Assembly: GCF_040605455.1 (NCBI RefSeq)
Contig: NZ_JBEXCV010000044.1
Coordinates: forward strand, 1 to 58,396
Length of the DNA: 58,396 bases
Direction of reading: 5' to 3'
DNA from: Embleya sp040605455
GTDB lineage: Bacteria > Actinomycetota > Actinomycetes > Streptomycetales > Streptomycetaceae
Shown here: piece by piece, positions 42,017 through 54,128 of the stretch
Position numbering within the stretch: position 1 is the stretch's first letter
Layout of the letters: every line of letters begins with the position of its first letter
The notes under the pieces: model-generated
Seen by the model: the letters and a program-made list of their open reading frames with translations, nothing else
Databases searched by the model: none
Told to the model about the DNA's origin: nothing
Made by a program: the position numbers and the translations under genes

Positions 42017-43299
42017 GCACGTACCTGATCAAGGACGCCAAGGTCCTCGGGGGCGACGCGTCCGACGTGCTCATCCGCGACGGCGTGATCGCCGAGATCG
42101 GCACCGGCCTGACCGCCGACGGCGCCACCGTGATCGAGGCCGCCGGGCAGATCCTGCTGCCGGGCCTGGTCGACCTGCACACCCACCTGCGCGAGCCCGG
42201 CCGCGAGGACGCCGAGACGGTCGCCACCGGCGCGAACGCGGCGGCGCTGGGCGGCTTCACCGCCGTGCACGCGATGGCCAACACCGACCCGGTCGCGGAC
42301 ACCGCCGGCACCGTCGAGCAGGTCTGGCGGCTCGGCCAGGAGACCGGCCGCTGCGACGTGCACCCGGTCGGCGCGGTCACCGTGGGCCTGGAGGGCAAGC
42401 GGCTCGCCGAATTGGGCGCGATGGCCGACTCGGCCGCGCGTGTGCGGGTGTTCTCCGACGACGGCAAGTGTGTCGACGACGCGGTGATCATGCGGCGCGC
42501 GCTGGAGTACGTGAAGGCGTTCGACGGCGTCGTCGCCCAGCACGCGCAGGAGCCCCGACTGACCGAGGGCGCCCAGATGAACGAGGGCACCGTCTCCGGC
42601 GAACTGGGCCTGCGCGGCTGGCCCGCAGTCGCCGAGGAATCGATCATCGCCCGCGACGTGCTGCTCACCGCGCACGTCGGCTCGCGCCTGCACGTGTGCC
42701 ACGTCTCCACGGCGGGCTCGGTGGAGATCCTGCGCTGGGCCAAGTCCAAGGGCTGGAACGTCACCGCCGAGGTGACCCCGCACCACCTCCTGCTCACCGA
42801 CGAACTCGTGCGCAGCTACGACCCGGTCTACAAGGTCAACCCGCCGCTGCGCACCGCCGCCGATGTCACCGCGCTGCGCGAGGCGCTCGCGGACGGCACC
42901 ATCGACGCGGTCGCCACCGACCATGCCCCGCACCCCAGCGAGGACAAGGACTGCGAGTGGGCGGTCGCCGCGATGGGCATGCTCGGCCTGGAGACGGCCC
43001 TGTCCATCGTGCAGGAGACCATGGTCGACACCGGCCTGCTCGACTGGGCCGGCGTCGCCGACCGCATGTCCGTTCGCCCCGCCGCGATCGGCCGACTGGA
43101 CGGGCATGGCCGCCCGGTCCGGGTCGGCGAGCCCGCCAACCTGGTGCTGGTCGACCCGACTCCACGGCGTACGGTCGAACCGTCCGAACTCGCCTCGCGC
43201 AGCCGTAACACCCCCTACGCCGGACTGGAACTGCCCGGCAAGGTGGTCGCCACGTTCCTGCGCGGCGTACCCACGGTGATCGACGGGAAGCTCGCGTGA
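42013..43299 (+). CDS. pyrC: Dihydroorotase (class I)
   Basis: Cyclises carbamoyl aspartate to dihydroorotate with zinc. The 428-residue enzyme carries the metal motif DLHTHLREPG near residue 55, a Cys/His site in HVCHVST, and the catalytic Asp in ATDHAPHPSEDK near residue 300. GTG 42013 and its own stop both overlap neighbours by 4 bp. Confidence 0.96.
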   Translation: MSTYLIKDAKVLGGDASDVLIRDGVIAEIGTGLTADGATVIEAAGQILLPGLVDLHTHLREPGREDAETVATGANAAALGGFTAVHAMANTDPVADTAGTVEQVWRLGQETGRCDVHPVGAVTVGLEGKRLAELGAMADSAARVRVFSDDGKCVDDAVIMRRALEYVKAFDGVVAQHAQEPRLTEGAQMNEGTVSGELGLRGWPAVAEESIIARDVLLTAHVGSRLHVCHVSTAGSVEILRWAKSKGWNVTAEVTPHHLLLTDELVRSYDPVYKVNPPLRTAADVTALREALADGTIDAVATDHAPHPSEDKDCEWAVAAMGMLGLETALSIVQETMVDTGLLDWAGVADRMSVRPAAIGRLDGHGRPVRVGEPANLVLVDPTPRRTVEPSELASRSRNTPYAGLELPGKVVATFLRGVPTVIDGKLA

Positions 43300-43919
43300 C
43301 TTCAGGCACCGCCCACCACGACCTGCTGCTGCTCGCCACCGAACACAAGTCGGCGGCGGTGACGAACTGGAGCGGTCGCATCCTCTGGATCGGCATCTGC
43401 CTTGTCTTCGTGCTCGGTGTCTACCTGCTGATGTGGCGCGCGTGGAAGAAGCGCGGGCAGCGCCAGGCGGCGCTGCCCGCGCTGCCCACCGCGCCCGAGG
43501 CCGGCGGCGCGCCGCTGCTGCCGCCGCTGGTCGGCCGGTACTTCGGCAGCACTACTGCCGGCAACTGGTTGGACCGGGTGGTCGCGCACGGCCTGGGCAC
43601 CCGCAGCCCGGTCGAGCTGACCCTGCGCCCTGACGGCCTGGTGGTCGAGCGACCCGCCGCGACCGACTTCTTCGTACCCGCCGCGGCGCTGACCGGGGTG
43701 CGACACGAGAAGGGCCTCGCCGGGAAGGTACTGCCCGAGGGCGGCCTGCTGGTGATCACCTGGACGCACGGCGACACCTCGCTCGACTCGGGCTTCCGCA
43801 GCGACCACCCGGACGACCACGACGCGTGGATCGAGACCATCACCCGGCTGATCGCCGGGGAACTGCCGGCGACCGCCGGCACAGCAGCACGGAACCACCA
43901 GGAAGGATCGGTCACGTGA
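43296..43919 (+). CDS. PH-like domain membrane protein in the pyr operon
   Basis: A 207-residue protein with one membrane segment at about 27-47 (ILWIGICLVFVLGVYLLMW), a linker, and a cytoplasmic beta-rich domain (residues 75-190; VELTLRPDGLVVERPA) of the PH-like kind annotated in streptomycetes at this locus. Its role is unknown, and it has no obvious link to pyrimidine chemistry. It is coupled to pyrC and carA by 4-bp overlaps on both sides, so it is made with them. Confidence 0.85.
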   Translation: MTSGTAHHDLLLLATEHKSAAVTNWSGRILWIGICLVFVLGVYLLMWRAWKKRGQRQAALPALPTAPEAGGAPLLPPLVGRYFGSTTAGNWLDRVVAHGLGTRSPVELTLRPDGLVVERPAATDFFVPAAALTGVRHEKGLAGKVLPEGGLLVITWTHGDTSLDSGFRSDHPDDHDAWIETITRLIAGELPATAGTAARNHQEGSVT

Positions 43920-45050
43920 CCGCAATGACCGGACGGGCCACGACGCCTGCGGTGCTCGTCCTCGAGGACGGGCGCACGTTCCGCGGCAGCGCCTACGGCG
44001 CGGTGGGGGAGACGTTCGGCGAGGCGGTGTTCTCCACCGGGATGTCGGGCTATCAGGAGACCCTGACCGACCCCTCGTACCACCGCCAGGTCGTCGTGAT
44101 GACGGCCCCGCACGTCGGCAACACCGGCATCAACGACGAGGACCCCGAGTCGTCCCGGATCTGGGTCTCCGGCTACGTCGTCCGCGACCCCGCCCGAGTG
44201 CCCTCCAACCACCGCTCGCGCCGCTCGCTCGACGACGAGCTGGTGCGCTACGGCGTGGTCGGCATCAGCGGCATCGACACCCGCGCGTTGACCCGCCACC
44301 TGCGCGAGCGCGGCGCGATGCGGGTCGGTATCTTCTCCGGCGACGCCGCGGGGGCGGACGAGGCCGCACTGCTGGAGCGGGTGCGCACCAGCCCCGAGAT
44401 GGCCGGCGCCGACCTCGCCGAGCAGGTCAGCACCGACGCCGCCTACGTGGTGCCCGCGATCGGCACCAAGCGCTTCACCGTCGCGGCGCTGGACCTGGGC
44501 ATCAAGGGCATGACGCCGCACCGGATGGCCGAGCGCGGCATCGAGGTGCACGTGCTGCCCGCGACCGCCACGCTGGACGAGGTCAACGCCATCGCCCCCG
44601 ACGGCGTGTTCTTCTCCAACGGCCCCGGCGACCCGGCCACCGCGACCCACCAGATCGAACTGCTGCGCGCCGTCCTGGCCCAGGGCACCCCGTTCTTCGG
44701 GATCTGCTTCGGCAACCAGTTGCTCGGGCGCGCGCTGGGCTTCGGCACCTACAAGCTCAAGTACGGCCACCGCGGCATCAACCAGCCCGTGCAGGACCGC
44801 ACGACCGGCAAAGTCGAGGTGACCGCGCACAACCACGGCTTCGCCGTGGACGCGCCGCTGGACACCGTCTCGGACACCCCGTACGGGCGCGCCGAGGTCA
44901 GCCACGTGTGCCTCAACGACGACGTCGTCGAGGGCCTGCGGCTGCTGGACCGACCCGCGTTCAGCGTGCAGTACCACCCGGAAGCGGCGGCCGGACCGCA
45001 CGACTCCGCCTACCTGTTCGACCGTTTTGCGACGCTGATGGAGACCAAGA

Positions 45051-45058
<8 letters not shown>
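43916..45058 (+). CDS. carA: Carbamoyl-phosphate synthase small chain
   Basis: The 380-residue glutaminase subunit releases ammonia from glutamine for CarB. The class I amidotransferase nucleophile is Cys264 in FFGICFGNQLLG; the His/Glu pair is in QYHPEAAAGPHDS near the end. GTG 43916 is chosen because GGAAGGA lies 8 nt upstream and it overlaps the previous stop; ATG 43925 is a possible alternative. The 3' end overlaps carB by 8 bp. Confidence 0.96.
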
Positions 45059-48362
<3,304 letters not shown>

Positions 48363-48370
48363 CGACACCG

Positions 48371-49222
48371 ATGGCACTTCCCCTGCAGGTGCAGGCGGAG
48401 ATCGTCGCCCGCGAACCCGCGGGCGCGTACCACCGCATGGTGCTGCGCGCCCCCGGGATCGCCGCCCGCGTCGAACCCGGTCACTTCGTCGCGGTGGCGA
48501 TCGGCGGTGTGGACTCGGCGATGCTGCTGCGCCGCGCGTTCTCGATCCACCGGGCCGACCCGGCCGCGGAGACGATCGACGTGGTCTTCGCCGAAGCCGG
48601 CCGCGGCACGCGCGAGCTGGCCCGACTGCGAGTCGGCGACAGCGTGAACGTGGTCGCGCCGCTGGGCACGCCGTTCCCGCTGCCGGCCGAGCCGGTCAGC
48701 GCGGTGATGGTGGCCGGCGGCTACGGCAGCGCACCGATGTTCGCGCTCGCCGAGAAGATCGTGGCCGAGGGCGGCTCGGTCGCCTTCGTGCTCGGCGCGG
48801 CGACCGCCGAGCGCTTGTATGGCGTGGATCAGGCGCTCGCGATCACCGAGGACGTCGTGGTCACCACCGACGACGGCTCGGAGGGGGTACGCGGCTTCGT
48901 CACCGGGCCGCTGCCCGAGGTGCTCACCGCCGTGCAGGCGGGCGTCGTCTACGCGTGCGGGCCGATGGGCATGCTGCGCGCGGTCACCGACGTGGCCACG
49001 AAGCACGACGCGCGGGTGTTCACCGCGGTCGAGGAATCGATGGCGTGCGGCGTCGGGGTATGCATGACATGCGTGCTCCCGGTGGTCGGCGACGACGGGG
49101 TCAGCCGGTTCGTCCGCTCGTGCGTGGACGGGCCGTGCTTCGACGGCACCAAGGTGCGCTGGAACGACGTCGGCACGATTCCGGCGGACATCGAGGGCGC
49201 AGCGGCGATGGGAGCCCACTGA
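48371..49222 (+). CDS. pyrK: Dihydroorotate dehydrogenase electron-transfer subunit
   Basis: A 283-residue flavoprotein that passes electrons from PyrD to NAD. A ferredoxin-reductase-like FAD/NAD module (LLRRAFSIHRAD; GGYGSAPMFALAEK; ACGPMGMLRAV) is followed by a 2Fe-2S cluster site with Cys226, Cys231, Cys234 and Cys251 or Cys256 in the C-x4-C-x2-C-x(n)-C pattern. ATG 48371 is the start. Its stop shares a base with pyrD. This pairing defines the class 1B enzyme. Confidence 0.92.
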   Translation: MALPLQVQAEIVAREPAGAYHRMVLRAPGIAARVEPGHFVAVAIGGVDSAMLLRRAFSIHRADPAAETIDVVFAEAGRGTRELARLRVGDSVNVVAPLGTPFPLPAEPVSAVMVAGGYGSAPMFALAEKIVAEGGSVAFVLGAATAERLYGVDQALAITEDVVVTTDDGSEGVRGFVTGPLPEVLTAVQAGVVYACGPMGMLRAVTDVATKHDARVFTAVEESMACGVGVCMTCVLPVVGDDGVSRFVRSCVDGPCFDGTKVRWNDVGTIPADIEGAAAMGAH

Positions 49223-50247
49223 TGACCGACGGGTACGGCGGTTTCGCCGACAACGACGACGCCGGCGGCTTCGACGAGCCGCCGCCGTCCACGATCATGC
49301 TGCCCGGCGGCGGGATCGACCTGGCCACCCGGCTCGGCTCGACGCTGCTGCCGAATCCGGTGACCACGGCCTCGGGCTGCGCCGGCTACGGCAAGGAATT
49401 GGCCAAGTTCTTCGAGCCGGCCGCGATCGGCGCGGTGGTCACCAAGACGATCATGCCGTACCCGCGCTCGGGTCGGGCCACCCCGCGGATGGCCGAGACG
49501 CCGTCCGGGATGCTCAACTCGATCGGCCTCCAGGGCCCGGGCATCGACGCCTTCGTCGAGCGCGACCTGCCCTGGCTGGCGGCGCGCGGCGGACGCACCA
49601 TCGTGTCCATCGCGGGCGGCCACGTGGACGACTTCGTGGCGCTGACCGAGCGGCTCAAGGGCGCGCCCGGGGTGGTCGGCATCGAGGCCAACATCTCGTG
49701 TCCGAACGTGGCCAATCGGGGTCAGGTGTTCGCCTGCAACCCGGCCACGTCCTACGACGTGATCCGCGCGGTTCGCGACGCGGCCGACCCGCTGGTGCCG
49801 GTGCTGGCCAAGCTGTCGCCGGACGTGACGTCGATCGTGGACATCGCCCGGGCCTGCGTGGAGGCGGGCGCGGACGGCCTGTCGATGATCAACACGCTGC
49901 TCGGCATGGTGATCGACACCGACACGATGAAGCCGGTGCTGGCGGGCGTCACCGGTGGGCTCTCCGGCCCGGCGGTGCGGCCGGTCGCGGTGCGCTGCGT
50001 CCACCAGGTGCACGCGGCGATGCGGGACGGGCAGATGGCGCAGGTGCCGATCGTCGGCATGGGCGGCATCCGGACCGGCCTGGACGCGCTGGAGTTCATC
50101 CTCGCGGGCGCGGCGGCGGTGTCGGTGGGCACGGTGATCTTCAACGACCCGTCGGCGCCGGTGCGGATCCTGGACGAGTTGCGGGCGGCGCTGATCGCAC
50201 GCGGTTTCGGATCGCTGGAGGCGGCGATCGGGTACGCGCACCGCTGA
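49222..50247 (+). CDS. pyrD: Dihydroorotate dehydrogenase, class 1B catalytic subunit
   Basis: Oxidises dihydroorotate to orotate with FMN. The 341-residue product has a cysteine as catalytic base (Cys160 in NISCPNV), which marks class 1 rather than the membrane quinone-linked class 2. GMGGIRTGLDALEFILAGA is the phosphate-binding end. About 25 acidic, Gly-rich residues precede the barrel and are not usual. A 135-bp gap with a hairpin separates it from pyrF. Confidence 0.94.
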   Translation: MTDGYGGFADNDDAGGFDEPPPSTIMLPGGGIDLATRLGSTLLPNPVTTASGCAGYGKELAKFFEPAAIGAVVTKTIMPYPRSGRATPRMAETPSGMLNSIGLQGPGIDAFVERDLPWLAARGGRTIVSIAGGHVDDFVALTERLKGAPGVVGIEANISCPNVANRGQVFACNPATSYDVIRAVRDAADPLVPVLAKLSPDVTSIVDIARACVEAGADGLSMINTLLGMVIDTDTMKPVLAGVTGGLSGPAVRPVAVRCVHQVHAAMRDGQMAQVPIVGMGGIRTGLDALEFILAGAAAVSVGTVIFNDPSAPVRILDELRAALIARGFGSLEAAIGYAHR

Positions 50248-50269
50248 GTGCTTCGTGGCAGGTGACGGG

Positions 50270-50302
50270 GATGCCGGTACGGACGGGGTTCGTGCCGGCA
50301 TC
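50270..50302 (+). promoter_or_regulatory. Stem-loop between pyrD and pyrF
   Basis: GATGCCGG (50270-50277) pairs with CCGGCATC (50295-50302). It lies 22 bp after pyrD and is the only break in the pyr operon, so it may trim or attenuate the transcript before pyrF. Confidence 0.4.
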
Positions 50303-50382
50303 GCCGTGTCCGGACGGCGATCGGGCCGGCGCCCGGGCCGGCGAACGGACGAATTTTCGATGTCGACGAGAGTGGGATTTCG

Positions 50383-51078
50383 ATGAGCAACCTCGCACCC
50401 GTGGCGGTGGCCCTGGACGCCCCGGACCCGGACCGCGCGCTCGCGTGGGCCAAGGCCGTGGGCCCGTATGTGAGCACGGTCAAGGTCGGCTTGGAGGTGT
50501 TCCTGCGGGACGGCGCGGACGCCGTCCTGGGCGCGCGCGAGGCCAGCGGCGGACGGGATGTGTTCCTGGACCTCAAACTGCACGACATCCCGAACACGGT
50601 GGCGGGCGCGGTGCGTTCGGTCGCGCGGTTGGCGCCGACGTATCTGACCGTGCACGCGAGCGGCGGTAGCGCGATGATCCGCGCCGCGGCGGACGCGGCG
50701 CCGGAAGTGAACATCGTCGGGGTGACGGTGCTGACCTCGATGGCCGAGGAGGACCTGGCCGCGATCGGTCTGGCGGGCCCCTCGATCGAGGCGGCCCGAC
50801 GGCTGGCCGGGCTCGCGGTCGCGGCCGGGGCGCGCGCGGTCGTGTGTTCGCCGCGCGAGGTCGCGGCGGTGCGGGCCGAGGTGGGCCCGGGCATCGTGCT
50901 GATCACCCCGGGGGTGCGGCCGGCGGGCGCGGCGCTCGGCGACCAGAGCCGGGTGGCCACACCGGAACAGGCATTGGCCGACGGCGCGGACCTGCTGGTG
51001 ATCGGGCGGCCGATCACGGGTGCGCCGGATGTCGGTGCGGCGGCACACGCGATCGGGGCGGGTCTGGCGGCGCGTTAG
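50383..51078 (+). CDS. pyrF: Orotidine 5'-phosphate decarboxylase
   Basis: Decarboxylates OMP to UMP, the last step. The 231-residue barrel carries the catalytic DLKLHDIPNT with Asp63, Lys65 and Asp68, and VTVLTSM and ITPGVRP further on. This is the short Bacillus-type decarboxylase. pyrE is not in the operon. A hairpin follows 13 bp after the stop. Confidence 0.95.
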   Translation: MSNLAPVAVALDAPDPDRALAWAKAVGPYVSTVKVGLEVFLRDGADAVLGAREASGGRDVFLDLKLHDIPNTVAGAVRSVARLAPTYLTVHASGGSAMIRAAADAAPEVNIVGVTVLTSMAEEDLAAIGLAGPSIEAARRLAGLAVAAGARAVVCSPREVAAVRAEVGPGIVLITPGVRPAGAALGDQSRVATPEQALADGADLLVIGRPITGAPDVGAAAHAIGAGLAAR

Positions 51079-51090
51079 TGGCTCGCGGTA

Positions 51091-51128
51091 CCACCCGGGG
51101 CGCTCTCCGCTCGGGGCCGCCCGGGTGG
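51091..51128 (+). terminator. pyr operon terminator
   Basis: CCACCCGGG (51091-51099) pairs with CCCGGGTGG (51120-51128) around a GC-rich 20-nt loop, 13 bp after pyrF. Confidence 0.6.
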
Positions 51129-51617
51129 ACGCCGCGCGAACGCCGGACGGCTCGTGGATGCCGCTGTGGCGTCCGTGTGGAGCGCGGCCGGGCTCCCGAG
51201 GGTCACGGGGCCGAGTGCGGCCGACGGGCGCTCCGAGGGCCGTCCCGGGCCGCCGTGGCGGCCCTCGTGCGTCGACTCGCGGGCTCCGACCGTGCGGGTC
51301 GCCCGGCGTACGGGACCCGAGCCGGGACGCCGTGCGCAAGAGCGCCGGGAGGGGGCGCGGAGGTGCGGTCGGGCCCGCCGATCGCCCCGAAGTAGTCCGA
51401 CGCTCCGTCAGGTACCGGTTTTGCCGCAGGTAGCCGGGCTTTTCCCATCGATTCGGGCGACGCGGACCGATTCGCCGACTAGGCTCCCTCGTGAGCCGGC
51501 CCGGTGGAGTGTCGCGCGTTGCCGCGAACGCTCTGACCAGCTAGGTTCCACTGTTTGTTGGTGGCCGTCCGAGCCGGGCGGCCTTGAGGATCGCAACGAA
51601 GTCCGAGGTGACACGGC
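51129..51617 (+). promoter_or_regulatory. Gene-free stretch with the mihF promoter
   Basis: The 539 bp between pyrF and mihF hold no credible gene. A good promoter is visible: TTGCCG (51519-51524), 17-bp spacer, TAGGTT (51542-51547), giving a leader of about 65 nt. A second TAGGCT lies at 51480-51485. Confidence 0.6.
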
Positions 51618-51941
51618 GTGGCTCTCCCACCCCTGACCCCCGAAGAACGCGCGGATGCGCTCGCTAAAGCCGCTGCGGCTCGGCGGGAGCGCGCCGAGGT
51701 GAAGAACCGGCTCAAGAACTCCGGTGCTTCGCTCAGCGACGTCATCAAGGAGGGCAAGGACAATCCGGTCGTGGGCAAGATGAAGGTATCGGCCCTCCTG
51801 GAGTCCCTCCCCGGCGTCGGCAAGGTGCGCGCCAAGCAACTCATGGAGAAGCTGAACATCTCCGAGACCCGGCGCGTCCGTGGTCTCGGCACGAACCAGA
51901 TCGCAGCACTCGAACGGGAATTCGGTGGCTCCGCGTCCTGA
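51618..51941 (+). CDS. mihF: Actinobacterial integration host factor (sIHF)
   Basis: A 107-residue nucleoid protein of the Streptomyces sIHF / mycobacterial mIHF family, unrelated to HU-fold IHF. A long basic helix (ARRERAEVKNRLKN) precedes a helix-two-turn-helix with ESLPGVGKVRAKQLMEKL. It bends DNA and affects topology, development and phage integration in relatives. GTG 51618 has GAGGTGA upstream. The last 17 bp overlap gmk. Confidence 0.94.
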   Translation: MALPPLTPEERADALAKAAAARRERAEVKNRLKNSGASLSDVIKEGKDNPVVGKMKVSALLESLPGVGKVRAKQLMEKLNISETRRVRGLGTNQIAALEREFGGSAS

Positions 51942-52527
51942 CGCGGGCGCCGGCTCCGATCCCCGTACCGTGCACGGCACCCGTCGACTCACCGTGCTCT
52001 CCGGCCCCTCCGGGGTCGGCAAGAGCACGGTGGTCGCTGACCTGCGCCGCCGTCACCCCGAGGTTTGGCTGTCTGTGTCCGCGACCACACGCAAGCCCCG
52101 TCCAGGGGAGAGCGACGGTGTGGAGTACCACTTCACCGACGGCGATCAGTTCGACAAGCTGATCGCCTCGGATGAACTGCTCGAATGGGCCGAATTCGCC
52201 GGGAACCGATATGGGACCCCGCGACTGCCCGTGCTCGAACGGCTTGACGCCGACGTTCCGACCCTGCTCGAAATCGACCTGCAGGGCGCCCGGCAGGTAC
52301 GTCAGGCGATGCCCGAGGCACGCCTGGTGTTCCTCGCCCCGCCCTCGTGGGACGAATTGGTCCGCCGTCTGGTGGGCCGGGGGACCGAATCCCCCGAAGT
52401 CATCGAGCGGCGCCTGGCCGCCGCGAAGGTCGAGTTGGCCGCGGAATCCGAATTCGACGTGACGCTGGTCAACACGTCCGTCGAAGACGTCGTACGCGAA
52501 CTGCTAGCCTTGATGAACGTATCTTGA
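51925..52527 (+). CDS. gmk: Guanylate kinase
   Basis: Phosphorylates GMP to GDP. From GTG 51925 the product is 200 residues, with P-loop GPSGVGKST at 27-35, SATTRKPRPGESDGVEYHF for GMP binding and LEIDLQGARQV. The start overlaps mihF by 17 bp in another frame and is preceded by CGGGAA. Later in-frame GTG codons would shorten only the disordered N-terminus. gmk next to mihF is conserved in actinobacteria. Confidence 0.94.
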   Translation: MAPRPDAGAGSDPRTVHGTRRLTVLSGPSGVGKSTVVADLRRRHPEVWLSVSATTRKPRPGESDGVEYHFTDGDQFDKLIASDELLEWAEFAGNRYGTPRLPVLERLDADVPTLLEIDLQGARQVRQAMPEARLVFLAPPSWDELVRRLVGRGTESPEVIERRLAAAKVELAAESEFDVTLVNTSVEDVVRELLALMNVS

Positions 52528-52532
52528 TCGTC

Positions 52533-52562
52533 CGGGCTGCCCGATAGACGAAAGGCAGCCCG
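52533..52562 (+). terminator. Hairpin between gmk and rpoZ
   Basis: CGGGCTGCC (52533-52541) pairs with GGCAGCCCG (52554-52562) and is followed by ACTTTCACTC. It is likely a partial terminator in the gmk-rpoZ gap. Confidence 0.6.
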
Positions 52563-52596
52563 ACTTTCACTCACAGCTTTTCGAAGGGCCCCCGCC

Positions 52597-52860
52597 TTGT
52601 CAGCTTCTTCCACCGCACCCGAGGGCATCATCAACCCGCCCATCGACGAGCTTTTGGAGGCGACCGACTCCAAGTACAGCCTCGTCATCTACGCGGCGAA
52701 GCGTGCTCGGCAGATCAACGCCTACTACTCGCAGCTCGGCGAGGGCCTGCTGGAATACGTGGGTCCGCTCGTGGACACGCACGTGCACGAGAAGCCGCTG
52801 TCGATCGCGCTGCGCGAGATCAACTCGGGCATGCTGACCGCCGAGCCCATCGAGGGCTGA
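52597..52860 (+). CDS. rpoZ: RNA polymerase omega subunit
   Basis: An 87-residue omega subunit that assists RNA polymerase assembly. It has PIDELLEATDSKYSLVIYAAKRARQIN, the conserved helix region that wraps the beta-prime subunit. Start TTG 52597 with AAGGG about 9 nt upstream. A strong terminator lies about 60 bp downstream. In Streptomyces coaBC usually follows directly; here two other genes intervene. Confidence 0.95.
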   Translation: MSASSTAPEGIINPPIDELLEATDSKYSLVIYAAKRARQINAYYSQLGEGLLEYVGPLVDTHVHEKPLSIALREINSGMLTAEPIEG

Positions 52861-52921
52861 GCGAGTCACGCGACTCGACGGCGCCGTATCTGCGCTGTAT
52901 CGCTGAACTGCTCGACGCGTT

Positions 52922-52947
52922 GGGCCCGACGGTGTTCCGTCGGGCCC
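52922..52947 (+). terminator. rpoZ terminator
   Basis: GGGCCCGACGG (52922-52932) pairs perfectly with CCGTCGGGCCC (52937-52947), loop TGTT, followed by TTCGTGCGTTTCG. Confidence 0.8.
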
Positions 52948-53069
52948 TTCGTGCGTTTCGACTCGTACACGCCGCGTCCCGACCGGTTGCCTTGACCCTT
53001 CATCGCCGATGGCGTACCTGTGGGCGGCGACACGCGACGCGCAGGCGATCCGGAGGGTGGGCGACGAGG

Positions 53070-54128
53070 GTGGACCGGATCGAGAGCGGCGCGGACGCGC
53101 CGAAGGCGGGCAGGCGTGCGCTGCCGGTGGACACGTTGCTGGACGTGCCGCTGAGCCGTGCCGGCGACCGGGCCCGGGAACTGGGCGAGGCGGGCTTCGA
53201 CGGGGTGTTCACCTTCGAGGGCCCCACCGACGTGTTCCTGCCGTTGGTGCCGGCCGCCGCGGCGGGCGTGGACATCATGACCAACATCGCGGTGGCCTTC
53301 CCCCGCAGCCCCACCCACCTCGCGCACACCGCGCACGACCTGCACCTGGCCTCGCACGGCCGGTTCCGCCTCGGCCTGGGCACCCAGATCCAGGCCCACA
53401 TCGAACGCCGGTACGGCGCGAAGTGGTCGCGCCCGGTGGCCCGGATGGCCGAGACGCTGCGCGCGGTCCGCGCGGTGCTCACGTGCTGGCAGCGGGAGAC
53501 GCCGCTGGACTTCCACGGCGAGTTCTTCGACCTCACGCTGATGCCGCCGACGCTGCGACCGGGTCCGAACCCGTACGGGCTGCCGCCGCTGCTCGCGGGC
53601 GGGGTGGGCCGGCGGATGATCACCATGGTCGCCGAGCACGCGGACGGGTTGCTGGTGCACCCGCTCAACACCGACCTGTTCGTGCGCGGTCCGGTCACCG
53701 ACGCGGTGAAGGACGGCCTGGTGCTCTCCGAACGCGGCCGGGAGCAGTTCTCGGTGATGCTCGACGTGATCGTCGCCGCCGGGCGCACCGAGGAGGAGAT
53801 GCGCGCCGCGGTGAAGGGGGCCAGGGCGATGGTCGCGTTCTACGCCTCCACGCCCGCCTACCGGCCGGTGCTCGACGTGGAGGGCTACGGGCCGCTGCAG
53901 GCCGAGTTGCACGCGCTGATCCGGGCCGGCCGCTGGCCGGACATCCCGCACGCGATCGACGACACGCTGCTCGGCCGGGTGGTGGCGATCGGCGAACCCA
54001 AGGACGTCGCGGCCCAACTGGCCTCGCGCGCACACGGGGTCGCCGATCGCCTGGGGTTCTACCTGCCCTATCGGGCCGACCCGGCGTGCGTGTCCGAGGT
54101 GCTGGACGAGCTGCGGGCGCTCACCTGA
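53070..54128 (+). CDS. LLM-class F420-dependent oxidoreductase (TIGR03617-like)
   Basis: A 352-residue luciferase-like monooxygenase-fold protein. LGEAGFDGVFTFEGPTDVFL, VAFPRSPTHLAHTAHDL, FRLGLGTQIQAHIERRYG and GRRMITMVAEHADGLLVHP follow the order of the actinobacterial F420-dependent subfamily. It would use F420 or FMN; substrate is unknown. GTG 53070 is the first start that removes an unlikely Arg-rich N-terminus; its ribosome binding site is only fair. Its end overlaps by 8 bp the end of the convergent membrane protein gene. It is an insertion between rpoZ and coaBC. Confidence 0.85.
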   Translation: MDRIESGADAPKAGRRALPVDTLLDVPLSRAGDRARELGEAGFDGVFTFEGPTDVFLPLVPAAAAGVDIMTNIAVAFPRSPTHLAHTAHDLHLASHGRFRLGLGTQIQAHIERRYGAKWSRPVARMAETLRAVRAVLTCWQRETPLDFHGEFFDLTLMPPTLRPGPNPYGLPPLLAGGVGRRMITMVAEHADGLLVHPLNTDLFVRGPVTDAVKDGLVLSERGREQFSVMLDVIVAAGRTEEEMRAAVKGARAMVAFYASTPAYRPVLDVEGYGPLQAELHALIRAGRWPDIPHAIDDTLLGRVVAIGEPKDVAAQLASRAHGVADRLGFYLPYRADPACVSEVLDELRALT

